The notes under the pieces were generated by a model that was not told where the DNA came from, ran no database searches, and saw only the letters and a program-made list of their open reading frames with translations. A stretch of DNA of 44,141 bases from Desulfuromonadaceae bacterium (GTDB lineage Bacteria > Desulfobacterota > Desulfuromonadia > Geobacterales > Pseudopelobacteraceae): the NCBI GenBank assembly GCA_028681335.1, contig JAQUIT010000026.1:1-44141 (forward strand), written 5' to 3'. The position numbers were made by a program, and so were the translations under genes. Positions 1-7,539 of this stretch are shown piece by piece. Position 1 is the first letter of the stretch. Each line of letters opens with the position of its first letter.

Positions 1-191
1 AGACCGGTGTGAAGATCACTGATGATGTCATCGCCTCGGTCAGGACGAGTGGTATCATTGGTGATAAGTTTATCAAACTCCGCCCGGGCGGTTCCGAAAC
101 GATGCTGAAGAATAATGACAAGATCCGTGAGACCGAATCGGCCATTGATATTGAAGAGCTGGTCAGCAAGTTTATCCACGGCAAGGTCTAG
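1..191 (+). CDS. mlaD: MlaD-like MCE-domain lipid transport protein, C-terminal end only (5' partial)
   Basis: The open frame enters from the left edge (in frame from base 3) and ends at TAG 189-191. The visible residues (GVKITDDV, then GDKFIKLRPGG and the tail IDIEELVSKFIHG) match the end of the MCE domain and the short conserved tail of MlaD proteins. MlaD is the inner-membrane-anchored periplasmic hexamer of the MlaFEDB phospholipid transporter, which moves glycerophospholipids between inner and outer membranes. An mlaC gene follows two genes downstream, which supports the call. The likely mlaE and mlaF genes would lie to the left of the window. The membrane anchor and most of the domain are not visible. 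Confidence 0.82.
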   Translation, partial: TGVKITDDVIASVRTSGIIGDKFIKLRPGGSETMLKNNDKIRETESAIDIEELVSKFIHGKV

Positions 192-221
192 CCTTCTGTA
201 ACGTTAAAAGGAACGTACGTA

Positions 222-1607
222 ATGAAATCTTTTTTGTATACCTGCATTGCGGCGTGGTTGCTGTTTTCTTTAACCGGCACCACGTTTGCCGCTGAGACCC
301 CGCCCCCCACGACGGGTATGGCCCTAACCCTTGATGACTGTATCCGTATGGCCCTGAAAGCGGCTCCCGAACTGGGGGAAGCAGATAGCGATATAGCACT
401 CGCCAGCAGCAAGCTTGACGAGGCGAAATCGTACCGTTTTCCGCGACTTGAGATGACAGCGCTGGTCGGACCGGCACCGACCGCCAACCGTTCAGATATT
501 TCCCCGGTCGTCAGGACCGACAGAGGGTTCAGCTTTGATTCCCTCACCTGGTTCACGAGCGCCGACGCCACTATTATCCAGCCGCTTTATACCTTCGGCA
601 AGATATCAGAGAATATGAAGGCGGCTACCCACGGCATCGAGGTCGATCGATCCCGCAAACAGCAGCGGGCCAACGAGATAGTCCAGCAAGTAAATGAATA
701 CTACAACGGCCTGCTGCTCGCCCGCGAAATGAAGGAACTGGTGCTCGAAGTGCAGGAAATTCTGACCCGATCTCGTGAAAAAGCGCAGAAGCTGCTCGAG
801 CAGGGGTCGGATACGGTCGATCAGATGGATCTGTACAAACTGGATGCATTTTCCGGGATGGCCGCTAAATACCTCGAAGAAGCAAAAAAAGGGGAGGAAC
901 TCGCTCTCGCTGCTCTGAAAGCGCGGATGGGCTTGCCGGCCAATGCGCAGCTGGAAACCGGTACTGAGCGGCTTGTGATTGTTGACGTAGAAATACCACC
1001 TCTGGAGAATTATGTTCAGTCTGCCCGCCAGCGGCGTCCTGAATTCCACCAGATTTCCGAAGGACTCAAAGCCCGCACGGCACTTGTTGAAGCCGCCAAA
1101 GCAAATTACTACCCCGACGTTTTTCTTGGAGGCCTCTTTTCCTGGGCTTATGCTGAAGACCGTGAACGGGTAAAGAATCCTTATATTAATGATCCGCTTA
1201 ATCATCTCAACGCCGGTGTTGCTCTCGGTGCACGCTGGAAACTTGATTTCGGCATTACCACTGCCAAGGTTGCCGGTGAACGGGCACAGTACAACCGCCT
1301 TCTCAGCACACGTGTTTATGCTGACACCAACGTGCCGCTGCAGGTACAAAAATATTATCTGGAACTTATTGAAGCCAAAAACAGCGCTGCTGCAACACGT
1401 AGCGCCTACATGAACGCCAAAAAATGGGCTGTCACCGCTATTGCCAACTTTGACTTCGGCCTGGGTCCTGCCAAGGATATCTTTGAGGCGCTGCAGGCCT
1501 ATTCCACCATGCGTGCCGATTTTTTCAAATCCATCTATAACTACCGTATTGCTGCGGCAAATCTGGACTATGCGACAAACGAGCCGTTGCACAGTCACCA
1601 CAAATAA
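222..1607 (+). CDS. TolC-family outer membrane protein
   Basis: A 461-residue protein with a Sec signal peptide (about residues 1-23, ending TTFA/AE) followed by the long alpha-helical pattern of the outer membrane efflux protein family. The opening phrase LTLDDCIRMALKAAPEL and a second helical repeat around residues 270-450 are typical of TolC trimer protomers. The ATG has an AACG-rich leader 30 bases after mlaD, and mlaC follows 15 bases later, so it sits inside an Mla operon. TolC proteins form periplasm-spanning exit ducts. In this position it may act as, or replace, the outer-membrane partner of the lipid pathway that MlaA serves in enterobacteria; that role is inference. The exact substrate cannot be read from sequence. 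Confidence 0.85.
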   Translation: MKSFLYTCIAAWLLFSLTGTTFAAETPPPTTGMALTLDDCIRMALKAAPELGEADSDIALASSKLDEAKSYRFPRLEMTALVGPAPTANRSDISPVVRTDRGFSFDSLTWFTSADATIIQPLYTFGKISENMKAATHGIEVDRSRKQQRANEIVQQVNEYYNGLLLAREMKELVLEVQEILTRSREKAQKLLEQGSDTVDQMDLYKLDAFSGMAAKYLEEAKKGEELALAALKARMGLPANAQLETGTERLVIVDVEIPPLENYVQSARQRRPEFHQISEGLKARTALVEAAKANYYPDVFLGGLFSWAYAEDRERVKNPYINDPLNHLNAGVALGARWKLDFGITTAKVAGERAQYNRLLSTRVYADTNVPLQVQKYYLELIEAKNSAAATRSAYMNAKKWAVTAIANFDFGLGPAKDIFEALQAYSTMRADFFKSIYNYRIAAANLDYATNEPLHSHHK

Positions 1608-1622
1608 TCACGAGGAGACCGT

Positions 1623-2216
1623 ATGTTAAAACGAATTCTGCTGCTGCTGGCAGCGGGCTTATTAATTACTTCACTTGCATTTGCAAACCCACCTGCAGAT
1701 GAAATAAAAAGAACCGTTGATGAAGTTGTACGCATTGTTGCTGATAAGGATATGAAGAAGAATGAGACGAAACGGCGCCAGGCGCTAAAAAAATCCATCA
1801 GCAGCATTTTTGACTACGCAGAAATGGCAAAACGTTCGATGGGCAAACACTGGAACGTACGCACACCGGCTGAGAAGAAGATTTTTGTAGACCTTTTTGC
1901 CACGCTCCTTGAAAATTCATACGCTGGGAAGATCGAGTCATATAACAACGAGAAGATTATCTACATCAAGGATCTCGTTGACGGCGATTATGCCGAGGTA
2001 AAATCAAAGGTAGTCACTGCGAACCGCGACGAATTCTCACTGGATTACCGCCTCTTCAAACAGAACAACAAATGGATGGTGTATGACGTTATCATTGAGG
2101 GTGTAAGCCTTGTCTCAAACTATCGCAGCCAGTTCAACAAAATCATCACCGCCAACGGCTACGACAAGCTTGTTAAAAAATTGCAGAGCAAAAATGAGGA
2201 GTTGAAGGCACCATAG
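1623..2216 (+). CDS. mlaC: MlaC-like periplasmic phospholipid-binding protein
   Basis: A 197-residue protein with a clear signal peptide (residues 1-21, hydrophobic core LLLLAAGLLI, cut after AFA). The mature part matches the MlaC/Ttg2D family: FDYAEMAKRSMGKHW near the start of the domain, TPAEKKIFVDLFATLL, YRLFKQNNKWMVYDVIIEGVSLV, and NYRSQFNKII near the end. MlaC ferries phospholipid through the periplasm between MlaD and the outer-membrane component. It begins 15 bases after the TolC-family gene with a good ribosome site (GAGGAG). It is the last gene of the operon. An imperfect GC-rich hairpin after its stop (2217-2247) may end transcription, but its T-tract is poor. Confidence 0.88.
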   Translation: MLKRILLLLAAGLLITSLAFANPPADEIKRTVDEVVRIVADKDMKKNETKRRQALKKSISSIFDYAEMAKRSMGKHWNVRTPAEKKIFVDLFATLLENSYAGKIESYNNEKIIYIKDLVDGDYAEVKSKVVTANRDEFSLDYRLFKQNNKWMVYDVIIEGVSLVSNYRSQFNKIITANGYDKLVKKLQSKNEELKAP

Positions 2217-2231
2217 GCGGTGTGAATTATC

Positions 2232-2259
2232 TTGACACCCGCTTTAAGGCTATGATAAA
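2232..2259 (+). promoter_or_regulatory. Candidate sigma-70 promoter for the cold-shock gene
   Basis: A perfect TTGACA (2232-2237) is followed after 16 bases by GATAAA (2254-2259). Transcription from here would give a leader of about 140 bases before the cold-shock start codon. Long structured leaders are typical of cspA-type mRNAs. The -10 match is only moderate, so the assignment is tentative. Confidence 0.45.
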
Positions 2260-2372
2260 CGCTCCAGAACGCAGTTTCGGAAGTTTTTGCAGAACTTTGC
2301 AAGTAGCACGTTTGACCAGGCTTTGCGCTTTTCCTGCATCAGACTCCAGAAACTTAAGCGGTAACCAGATGC

Positions 2373-2389
2373 TCCGGTGAAGCACCGGA
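2373..2389 (+). promoter_or_regulatory. Leader hairpin beside the csp ribosome site
   Basis: TCCGGTG (2373-2379) and CACCGGA (2383-2389) form a perfect 7-bp stem with an AAG loop. It lies six bases before the strong ribosome site AAGGAGG (2395-2401). It is too close and too A-rich downstream to be a terminator. A role in mRNA stability or temperature-sensitive translation is inference from how cspA leaders work. Confidence 0.5.
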
Positions 2390-2407
2390 CAAAAAAGGAG
2401 GCAGGAA

Positions 2408-2608
2408 ATGGCACAGGGTAAAGTTAAATGGTTTAACGACACAAAAGGTTTTGGCTTCATCGAGCAGGATGGGGGCGAGGATGTTTTTGTTCATTTCTCA
2501 GCTATTAGCGGCGACGGCTTCAAGTCTCTTGCAGAAGGCGATGCAGTTACCTTCGAAATCACCCAGGGTCCAAAAGGCCTGCAGGCTGCTAACGTAGTTA
2601 AAAAGTAA
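2408..2608 (+). CDS. Cold-shock protein, CspA family
   Basis: A 66-residue single cold-shock domain, the full normal length. RNP1 is visible as KGFGFI (residues 13-18) and RNP2 as VFVHF (26-30). These aromatic residues bind single-stranded RNA and DNA. Such proteins act as RNA chaperones that keep transcripts unstructured. The start is fixed by AAGGAGG seven bases upstream and by the family opening [10 protein letters not shown]. It is a single-gene unit with its own leader, candidate promoter and strong terminator. Whether it is cold-induced or constitutive cannot be read from sequence. Confidence 0.96.
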   Translation: MAQGKVKWFNDTKGFGFIEQDGGEDVFVHFSAISGDGFKSLAEGDAVTFEITQGPKGLQAANVVKK

Positions 2609-2635
2609 GCAGCACATAATACCGCAAAGAATCTA

Positions 2636-2662
2636 AGCCCGCTGGCATCAGCGGGCTTTTTT
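2636..2662 (+). terminator. Rho-independent terminator of the cold-shock gene
   Basis: AGCCCGCTG (2636-2644), a GCAT loop, then CAGCGGGCT (2649-2657) form a perfect 9-bp stem followed by T residues to 2662. It also contains the stop codon of the convergent ygiQ gene (2648-2650). Read on the minus strand the hairpin lacks a U tract, so it looks one-directional. Confidence 0.9.
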
Positions 2663-4468
2663 CGTGACCGCTTTTTTGTGATGCACTCCAGGGCTCCGTT
2701 CATCCCCTGCGGCGCCGCCACAGAGCAGACCATAATCTCCCTCACGCCCCAGCTCCTTCAGTGCTTCAAGCACCTTGGCACGCTCTGCCGGGAGATGCCA
2801 CAGCAGCAGAGACTTCTGCAACCCCTTTTCACGGTCACTGGTGGCGCTATAAACCCGTTTTCCGGTCATCGGATCTATCCCGCTGTAGAACATGCAGGTA
2901 GCAATGGTTCCGGGAGTGGGGGTGAAGTCCTGAACCTGCTCCACCTTCATTCCCAGTTTCTTGAGAATCAGTGCCAGATCAAGCATATCAGCCAACGTAC
3001 AACCCGGGTGCCCGGAGATAAGGTACGGCACAATGAACTGGCGTTTACCAAGCCGGTCGCTCTCGGCACGGAAACGGGTCAGGAACGTTTCAAACGCCTT
3101 CTTGCCCGGCTTGCGCATGATATCGGTAACGCGATCAACCAGATGCTCCGGGGCTATTTTCAGCAGGCCACTGACATGGTGACCGGTCAACTCGCTGAAA
3201 TAGGCGGGCTGCCGTTCAAGCAGGTCGTAACGCACTCCGGATGACACGGCCGTATGGCGTACTCCATCCAGAGAGCGGACAGCCTGCAGCAGTGACGTCG
3301 CCGGCGCATCGGCGGTTTTAAGGTTTGAGCAGATATCGGGGAAGATGCAGCTCTCGCGCTGACACTTTTTCATAGCTTCAACGTTGCGGCAGCCGAGGCC
3401 GTACATGTTGGCTGTCGGACCTCCAATATCGCTGACAGTACCGCGAAACCATGATTTTCGCGTCATGGCCGTTATCTCTGCAATAATGGAGCTTTTACTA
3501 CGGGACTGGATCGTTTTACCCTGATGCATCGTGATCGCACAGAAGGCACAACCGCCAAAACAGCCGCGATGGCTGGTTACGGAGGTTTTGATCTGTTCCC
3601 AGGCCGGGATTGCTTCGGCGTACGCCGGGTGCGGGCTCTTTTCAAACGGCAGAGAATAAACGGCATCCATCTCCGCTTCCGTCAGCGGGAGCGCCGGGGG
3701 ATTACAGACAAGGGCTCGATTGCCATGCTGCTGCACGACAACACGGGCTGACCAGGGATTCTGCTGCAGGTAGGTCGTGCGGAAGGCTTCGGCAAAGGTC
3801 TCCTTTGATGCCGACACCTCCTCAAAAGAGGGAATTGACACATAGTCGCCGCTGTCAAACCCGCTGCAGCCGTATGCGGTACCGCGTACATCACGGAGTT
3901 CCTTCATTGGCACACCGTCACGGAGGCGCTCGGCCACTTCTAGAATCGCCCGTTCCCCCATGCCGTAGACGAGCAGATCGGCTTTGGCATCAAAAAGAAT
4001 CGAGCGGCGCACCTTGTTTTCCCAGAAGTCGTAGTGGGCAAAACGGCGCAACGATGCTTCAATCCCGCCGATCACCACCGGAACGTCCTTGAAAGCCTCC
4101 TTCAGGCGGGAGGTGTAAACCATTGTGGCGCGGTTGGGGCGTGCGCCGTGACGATTTCCGGGAGTATAGGCGTCATCATGGCGAAGCTTGCGGGCGGGCG
4201 TGTAGTGGGCCACCATCGAGTCCATGGCACCGGCGGAAACACCAAAGAACAGGCGGGGGCGACCCAGAGTCATGAATGACTCTTTGGAGCGCCAATCCGG
4301 CTGTGCGATGATGCCGACGCGAAAACCGTGCCCTTCAAGCCAGCGCGCCAGCAACGGCACACCAAATGCGGGATGGTCAATATAGGCATCGCCGCTGACG
4401 AGGATGATGTCCAGCTCCTGCCAGCCCAATCTGCGCATCTCTTCCTGTGTTGTAGGGATAAATGACAT
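2648..4468 (-). CDS. YgiQ-family radical SAM protein
   Basis: A 606-residue protein of the YgiQ (UPF0313) family. The radical SAM cluster motif CxxxCxxC is present at about Cys303, Cys307 and Cys310 ([12 protein letters not shown]). An N-terminal cobalamin-binding-like segment includes [14 protein letters not shown] and [17 protein letters not shown]. Later conserved parts include [11 protein letters not shown] and [11 protein letters not shown]. The last 20 residues are rich in basic residues. It is somewhat shorter than the enterobacterial protein. It begins 3 bases after argC ends, so the two are co-transcribed. The reaction of YgiQ is not firmly established, so only the family is called. 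Its stop codon lies inside the terminator of the convergent cold-shock gene. Confidence 0.9.
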   Translation of the reverse strand: MSFIPTTQEEMRRLGWQELDIILVSGDAYIDHPAFGVPLLARWLEGHGFRVGIIAQPDWRSKESFMTLGRPRLFFGVSAGAMDSMVAHYTPARKLRHDDAYTPGNRHGARPNRATMVYTSRLKEAFKDVPVVIGGIEASLRRFAHYDFWENKVRRSILFDAKADLLVYGMGERAILEVAERLRDGVPMKELRDVRGTAYGCSGFDSGDYVSIPSFEEVSASKETFAEAFRTTYLQQNPWSARVVVQQHGNRALVCNPPALPLTEAEMDAVYSLPFEKSPHPAYAEAIPAWEQIKTSVTSHRGCFGGCAFCAITMHQGKTIQSRSKSSIIAEITAMTRKSWFRGTVSDIGGPTANMYGLGCRNVEAMKKCQRESCIFPDICSNLKTADAPATSLLQAVRSLDGVRHTAVSSGVRYDLLERQPAYFSELTGHHVSGLLKIAPEHLVDRVTDIMRKPGKKAFETFLTRFRAESDRLGKRQFIVPYLISGHPGCTLADMLDLALILKKLGMKVEQVQDFTPTPGTIATCMFYSGIDPMTGKRVYSATSDREKGLQKSLLLWHLPAERAKVLEALKELGREGDYGLLCGGAAGDERSPGVHHKKAVTKKAR

Positions 4469-4471
4469 GGG

Positions 4472-5512
4472 TCAGGGAAAGAGCGCCAGCCCTTCCAGAC
4501 CGGTTGTTTCAGGGAAGCCGCAGAGGAGATTCATATTCTGTATCGCCTGGCCTGAAGCTCCTTTTACCAGATTATCGATAGCCGAAACGATAATGATCCG
4601 GCCGGTACGCGAGTCAACAAGCGGGGCAATATCGCAGAAGTTCGAACCGCGTACGAAGGCGGTTGAAGGGAGGCTGCCGCTTGGGAGTACCCGCACGAAC
4701 GACTCACCGTCATAGAATTCGCGGTACAGTGCGGCAATGGTTGCTGTATCGAGCGTTTTTTCCGGCGTAGCATAGACCGTCGAAAGAATGCCCCTGTCCA
4801 TCGGCACCAGATGCGGTGTAAAGGTGATTTTCAACTCTTCTCCGGCCAGCAGGGATAGTTCCTGTTCTATCTCGGGCGTGTGCCGATGGGCACCGCCAAC
4901 GCCGTATGCTTTATACCCTTCATTCACTTCACAATACAGGCTGTCAACCTTGGCAGAGCGGCCGGCGCCGGTAACACCGGAAGCCGAGTCGGCAATAATG
5001 CTTGACAGGTCAATCAGACCATTCTTCAGCAACGGCGCCAAAGCAAGGATGATGCTGGTAGGGTAGCAGCCAGGGTTGGCGACCAGCTGCGCACCTTTGA
5101 TCCTGTCACGCCGGATCTCCGGCAAACCGTAGACCGCTTTCTTCAGATTCTCAGGGTTAAGATGCGGCTCGTACCACTCCCCGTAAACAGCCGGATCGGA
5201 AAGACGGTAATCGGCTGACAGATCAACGACTTTTTTCCCCAGCTTGAGGAACGTAGGAACAACCTCCATAGCAGCTTTGTGAGGAAGCGCAGTGAAGATT
5301 ATATCCGCCTTCTCGGCCACCCGGACCGGCTCCAGGTTTTCCAGCACGATATCGCAACGTCCCCTCAGCGTCGGGAACACCTCAGAAATACGCTTCCCGG
5401 CGCTCTGCTCGGAGGTCAGACAGGTTACCGCCACCTCCGGGTGGCAATGAAGGATTCTGATCAATTCCAGCCCTGTGTAGCCGCTGGCACCTACGATAGC
5501 AATCTTCAACAT
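4472..5512 (-). CDS. argC: N-acetyl-gamma-glutamyl-phosphate reductase
   Basis: A 346-residue ArgC, normal length. It reduces N-acetylglutamyl phosphate to the semialdehyde with NADPH, the third step of arginine synthesis, in the cytoplasm. The N-terminal Rossmann motif is GASGYTG (residues 8-14). The catalytic cysteine is Cys149 in ANPGCYPTS. The active-site histidine region is [14 protein letters not shown] chose the ATG at 5512, which has AAAGGAG 8 bases upstream. The frame extends six codons further to an ATG at 5530, but those codons contain the ribosome site itself. ygiQ follows after 3 bases. No other arginine gene is in the window. Confidence 0.95.
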   Translation of the reverse strand: MLKIAIVGASGYTGLELIRILHCHPEVAVTCLTSEQSAGKRISEVFPTLRGRCDIVLENLEPVRVAEKADIIFTALPHKAAMEVVPTFLKLGKKVVDLSADYRLSDPAVYGEWYEPHLNPENLKKAVYGLPEIRRDRIKGAQLVANPGCYPTSIILALAPLLKNGLIDLSSIIADSASGVTGAGRSAKVDSLYCEVNEGYKAYGVGGAHRHTPEIEQELSLLAGEELKITFTPHLVPMDRGILSTVYATPEKTLDTATIAALYREFYDGESFVRVLPSGSLPSTAFVRGSNFCDIAPLVDSRTGRIIIVSAIDNLVKGASGQAIQNMNLLCGFPETTGLEGLALFP

Positions 5513-5554
5513 TGGTATGACTCCTTTCAAAGGCCGCTGACAAAAAGAATTCTT

Positions 5555-5830
5555 GAATTCTTATTCAATCGCAAAAAGTGGTCAAAACACACAGTTACCC
5601 ACCATGATTCGTGCGAGGCCCGCAATGTCAGGCCACTTGCTTCCGTAATCTCTCAGTTTTTGAAAGGATCAGGGCTTATTTGACTGCTTTGGGCAATTCG
5701 CCTGCAAAATTGGGACAAGTATTTTGCTCCCAAAAATCCACTTTTGGCAGTTGCTATCGACTTTTAAGTTCATCTAAATCTTTTCATACTAGCTGATTTT
5801 ACTAATCATGGCAACCGATGCCTTAACAGC
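5555..5830 (+). repeat. Dispersed repeat R, copy A
   Basis: About 276 bases that align over their full length, in the same orientation, with 30310-30584. Identity by eye is roughly three quarters, with scattered single-base gaps. The final 45 bases (5786-5830) differ from copy B at only one position. No frame is conserved between the copies: the gaps are one base long and both have stops in all frames. The sharp conserved right end suggests an element boundary or a constrained RNA/DNA site. I do not recognise the family. Confidence 0.8.
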
Positions 5831-5856
5831 CTCTTGAATCCGCCATTCATAGAGGC
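5829..5856. repeat. Inverted repeat at the right end of repeat copy A
   Basis: GCCTCT-TGAA pairs with TTCA-T-AGAGGC across a 7-base loop, giving a 10-bp stem with a one-base bulge. It starts at the last two bases of the repeat. No T-tract follows on either side, so it is not a good terminator. The same hairpin is absent after copy B. Confidence 0.55.
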
Positions 5857-5947
5857 ACCTACCTGCTCATTCCTTCAGCCTGATTGTGGAATGTGTGGGC
5901 TTTATTTATTGTTCGTACCTTTTTGGCCACACACGCAAAATTAATAA

Positions 5948-5965
5948 CAAGAGTTATGACTCTTG
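5948..5965. promoter_or_regulatory. Palindrome CAAGAGT-TATG-ACTCTTG
   Basis: Perfect 7-bp arms with a 4-base spacer, the same geometry as the CTGCAAC palindrome 130 bases downstream. The size suits a dimeric regulator. It lies between argC and the OYE gene, so either could be controlled. Seen once in the window. Confidence 0.45.
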
Positions 5966-5970
5966 GCCAG

Positions 5971-5987
5971 GTTATTCTACGAATAAC
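5971..5987. promoter_or_regulatory. Palindrome GTTATTC-TAC-GAATAAC
   Basis: Perfect 7-bp arms with a 3-base spacer, five bases after the previous palindrome. A dimeric operator is plausible. Function is unknown. Confidence 0.45.
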
Positions 5988-6060
5988 GTCAAACAGCTCT
6001 ATTGAGATGGAGCATCAGGCATGCCTCTCTTTACATGAATAATATTGGCAACATGATGAT

Positions 6061-6120
6061 GTTTCGTGACTATTTTCGAGCGCAGCTTTGTGTCTGCTGC
6101 AACATAAGTTGCAGTTTGGA
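6061..6120 (+). repeat. 60-base block P, copy A
   Basis: An ungapped match to 29803-29862 at 49 of 60 positions by hand count. The palindrome CTGCAAC-ATAA-GTTGCAG lies at 6097-6114 and is identical in both copies, whereas the flanks differ. This suggests a conserved regulatory segment with selection on the palindrome. Confidence 0.75.
6097..6114. promoter_or_regulatory. 18-base palindrome, site 1 (candidate operator upstream of the OYE gene)
   Basis: CTGCAAC-ATAA-GTTGCAG has 7-bp arms and a 4-base spacer. Identical bases occur at 29839 and, with one end base changed, at 13842. It lies 243 bases before the OYE start codon. The dyad is of the size bound by dimeric regulators such as the CRP/FNR or TetR families, but I cannot name the regulator. 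Confidence 0.6.
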
Positions 6121-6356
6121 ACCCGGGGATTCTCGGTTTATATTTTTATTTTCTCTTGTACAATCTGATAGATGGCACATTTTCAGATCAGGGATTCCAT
6201 GGCATGATTGTTGCTGATTTTTAAGCCAGCAAGTGATGTTCAAGGTGTCATCATTTTTGCCGGCCTGACCGCCAAACTGATACAAAAGCAGCTTAACGCG
6301 CTGAAATAAGCGTGGAGGTACGTAGTGCCCACGCGACCTCTCTAAAGGAGAATTCA

Positions 6357-7418
6357 ATGAGCATCCTATTCTCACCACTAACCCTTCGGACGATCACGTT
6401 TCGTAACCGGATATTCGTATCACCCATGTGCCAGTATTCCAGCCACGTCGGCATACCTAATGACTGGCACCTCGTTCATCTCGGCAGTCGTGCCGTTGGC
6501 GGCGCAGGACTGGTCATGGTGGAAGCAAGCGCGGTAAGCCCGGAAGGGCGCATCAGCCCTGATGACAGTGGCATCTGGAGCGATGCCCATGCCGAGGCAT
6601 TTGCTCCCATAGCCACGTTTATACGGGAGCAAGGTGCCGTTGCAGGAATCCAGCTGGCACATGCGGGTCGCAAAGGTTCCTGTTCGCTGCCATGGTCAGG
6701 AGGCGGCCCATTGGGGATCGAAGCCTCCGGTTGGCAGCCGCTTGGACCGGGCAATGTTCCCTTTGACGTGGGGTATCCAGTTCCCCGAGCCTTGACTTTT
6801 GACGAAATGGACGTCATCGAAGCCAATTTCCGTGCTGGCGCACGCAGGGCTTTGGCGGCTTCATTTCAAGTAGTTGAACTGCATATGGCCCACGGCTACC
6901 TGCTCCACGAATTCCTCTCACCTCTGGTAAATCATCGGAACGACGACTATGGCGGAAGTTTGGAGAATCGTCTCCGTTTTCCCCTGCGGGTAGCCCGCGC
7001 AGTAAGAGATGAATGGCCGTCAGAGCTGCCGATGTTTGTCCGCATTTCAGCTACCGACTGGGTGGAAGGTGGCTGGGATATTGATCAGTCTGTGGTCCTG
7101 GCCCGTCAGCTGAAAGAGATTGGTGTGGATTTGATCGACTGTTCTTCTGGTTTTGCAGTACCGAACGAACCGGTTCCGTTTGGTCCGGGCTTTCAGGTCC
7201 CCTTTGCTGCCAGAGTACGATCTGAGGCCGGAATAGCCAGCGGCGCGGTCGGTTACATTACTGAGGCGGCCCAGGCAGAACAGATCGTGGCCACCGGACA
7301 GGCCGATGCCGTGCTGCTGGGGCGGGAGATGCTACGCGACCCCTACTGGCCGCTCCATGCCGCCAAGGTGTTGCATGCGGAGGCACCCTGGCCGAACCAG
7401 TATTTGCGAGCCAAATAG
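6357..7418 (+). CDS. Old Yellow Enzyme-type NADH:flavin oxidoreductase (YqjM-like)
   Basis: A 353-residue FMN-dependent TIM-barrel ene-reductase of the YqjM/thermophilic-like class. Visible features: SPMCQYSS with Cys25, the residue that tunes the flavin in YqjM; QLAHAGRKGS; the substrate and FMN site HMAHGYLLHEFLSP; and the hallmark NHRNDDYGGSLENR. The C-terminal phosphate site is VGYITEA and AVLLGREML. These enzymes reduce activated C=C bonds with NAD(P)H; the native substrate is usually unknown. I chose ATG 6357, which has AAAGGAG seven bases upstream, over a longer in-frame start at 6312 with no good site. It follows the repeat-rich locus A, and a ClC gene comes next on the same strand. 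Confidence 0.92.
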   Translation: MSILFSPLTLRTITFRNRIFVSPMCQYSSHVGIPNDWHLVHLGSRAVGGAGLVMVEASAVSPEGRISPDDSGIWSDAHAEAFAPIATFIREQGAVAGIQLAHAGRKGSCSLPWSGGGPLGIEASGWQPLGPGNVPFDVGYPVPRALTFDEMDVIEANFRAGARRALAASFQVVELHMAHGYLLHEFLSPLVNHRNDDYGGSLENRLRFPLRVARAVRDEWPSELPMFVRISATDWVEGGWDIDQSVVLARQLKEIGVDLIDCSSGFAVPNEPVPFGPGFQVPFAARVRSEAGIASGAVGYITEAAQAEQIVATGQADAVLLGREMLRDPYWPLHAAKVLHAEAPWPNQYLRAK

Positions 7419-7539
7419 CATAATGGTTCAGGGCTGGCATATTTGCTGCTGGATACGTATACTTACACCCCTATGACTACCTATTCAGTCGGGCGTAGAG
7501 GAATGAAACGTGTATTATAACCGGTTGTTGGAAGGTACG

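Larger units (their letters stand above)
5513..6356. other. Locus A: 844-base intergenic region with repeats and palindromes
   Basis: This gap between divergent argC and the OYE gene holds no convincing gene. It contains a 276-base repeat shared with locus B (5555-5830), a hairpin that overlaps its end (5829-5856), two neighbouring 7-bp-arm palindromes (5948-5965 and 5971-5987), a 20-base block shared with locus B (6011-6030), and a 60-base shared block (6061-6120) that carries the CTGCAAC-ATAA-GTTGCAG palindrome. A small hairpin (6310-6334, GCGTGG with CCACGC) lies just before the OYE ribosome site. Confidence 0.8.

Noticed and set aside
606..1601. A 331-codon minus-strand frame within the TolC-family gene
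   Set aside because: No ribosome site or family pattern; it is a shadow of the plus-strand gene.
6002..6217. A 71-codon frame in locus A
   Set aside because: No ribosome site, and the frame is not kept in the matching part of locus B, so it is taken as non-coding.
7419..7539. Fluoride riboswitch before the ClC gene
   Set aside because: The conserved fluoride-motif elements were not seen in this 121-base gap, so fluoride export is not supported.
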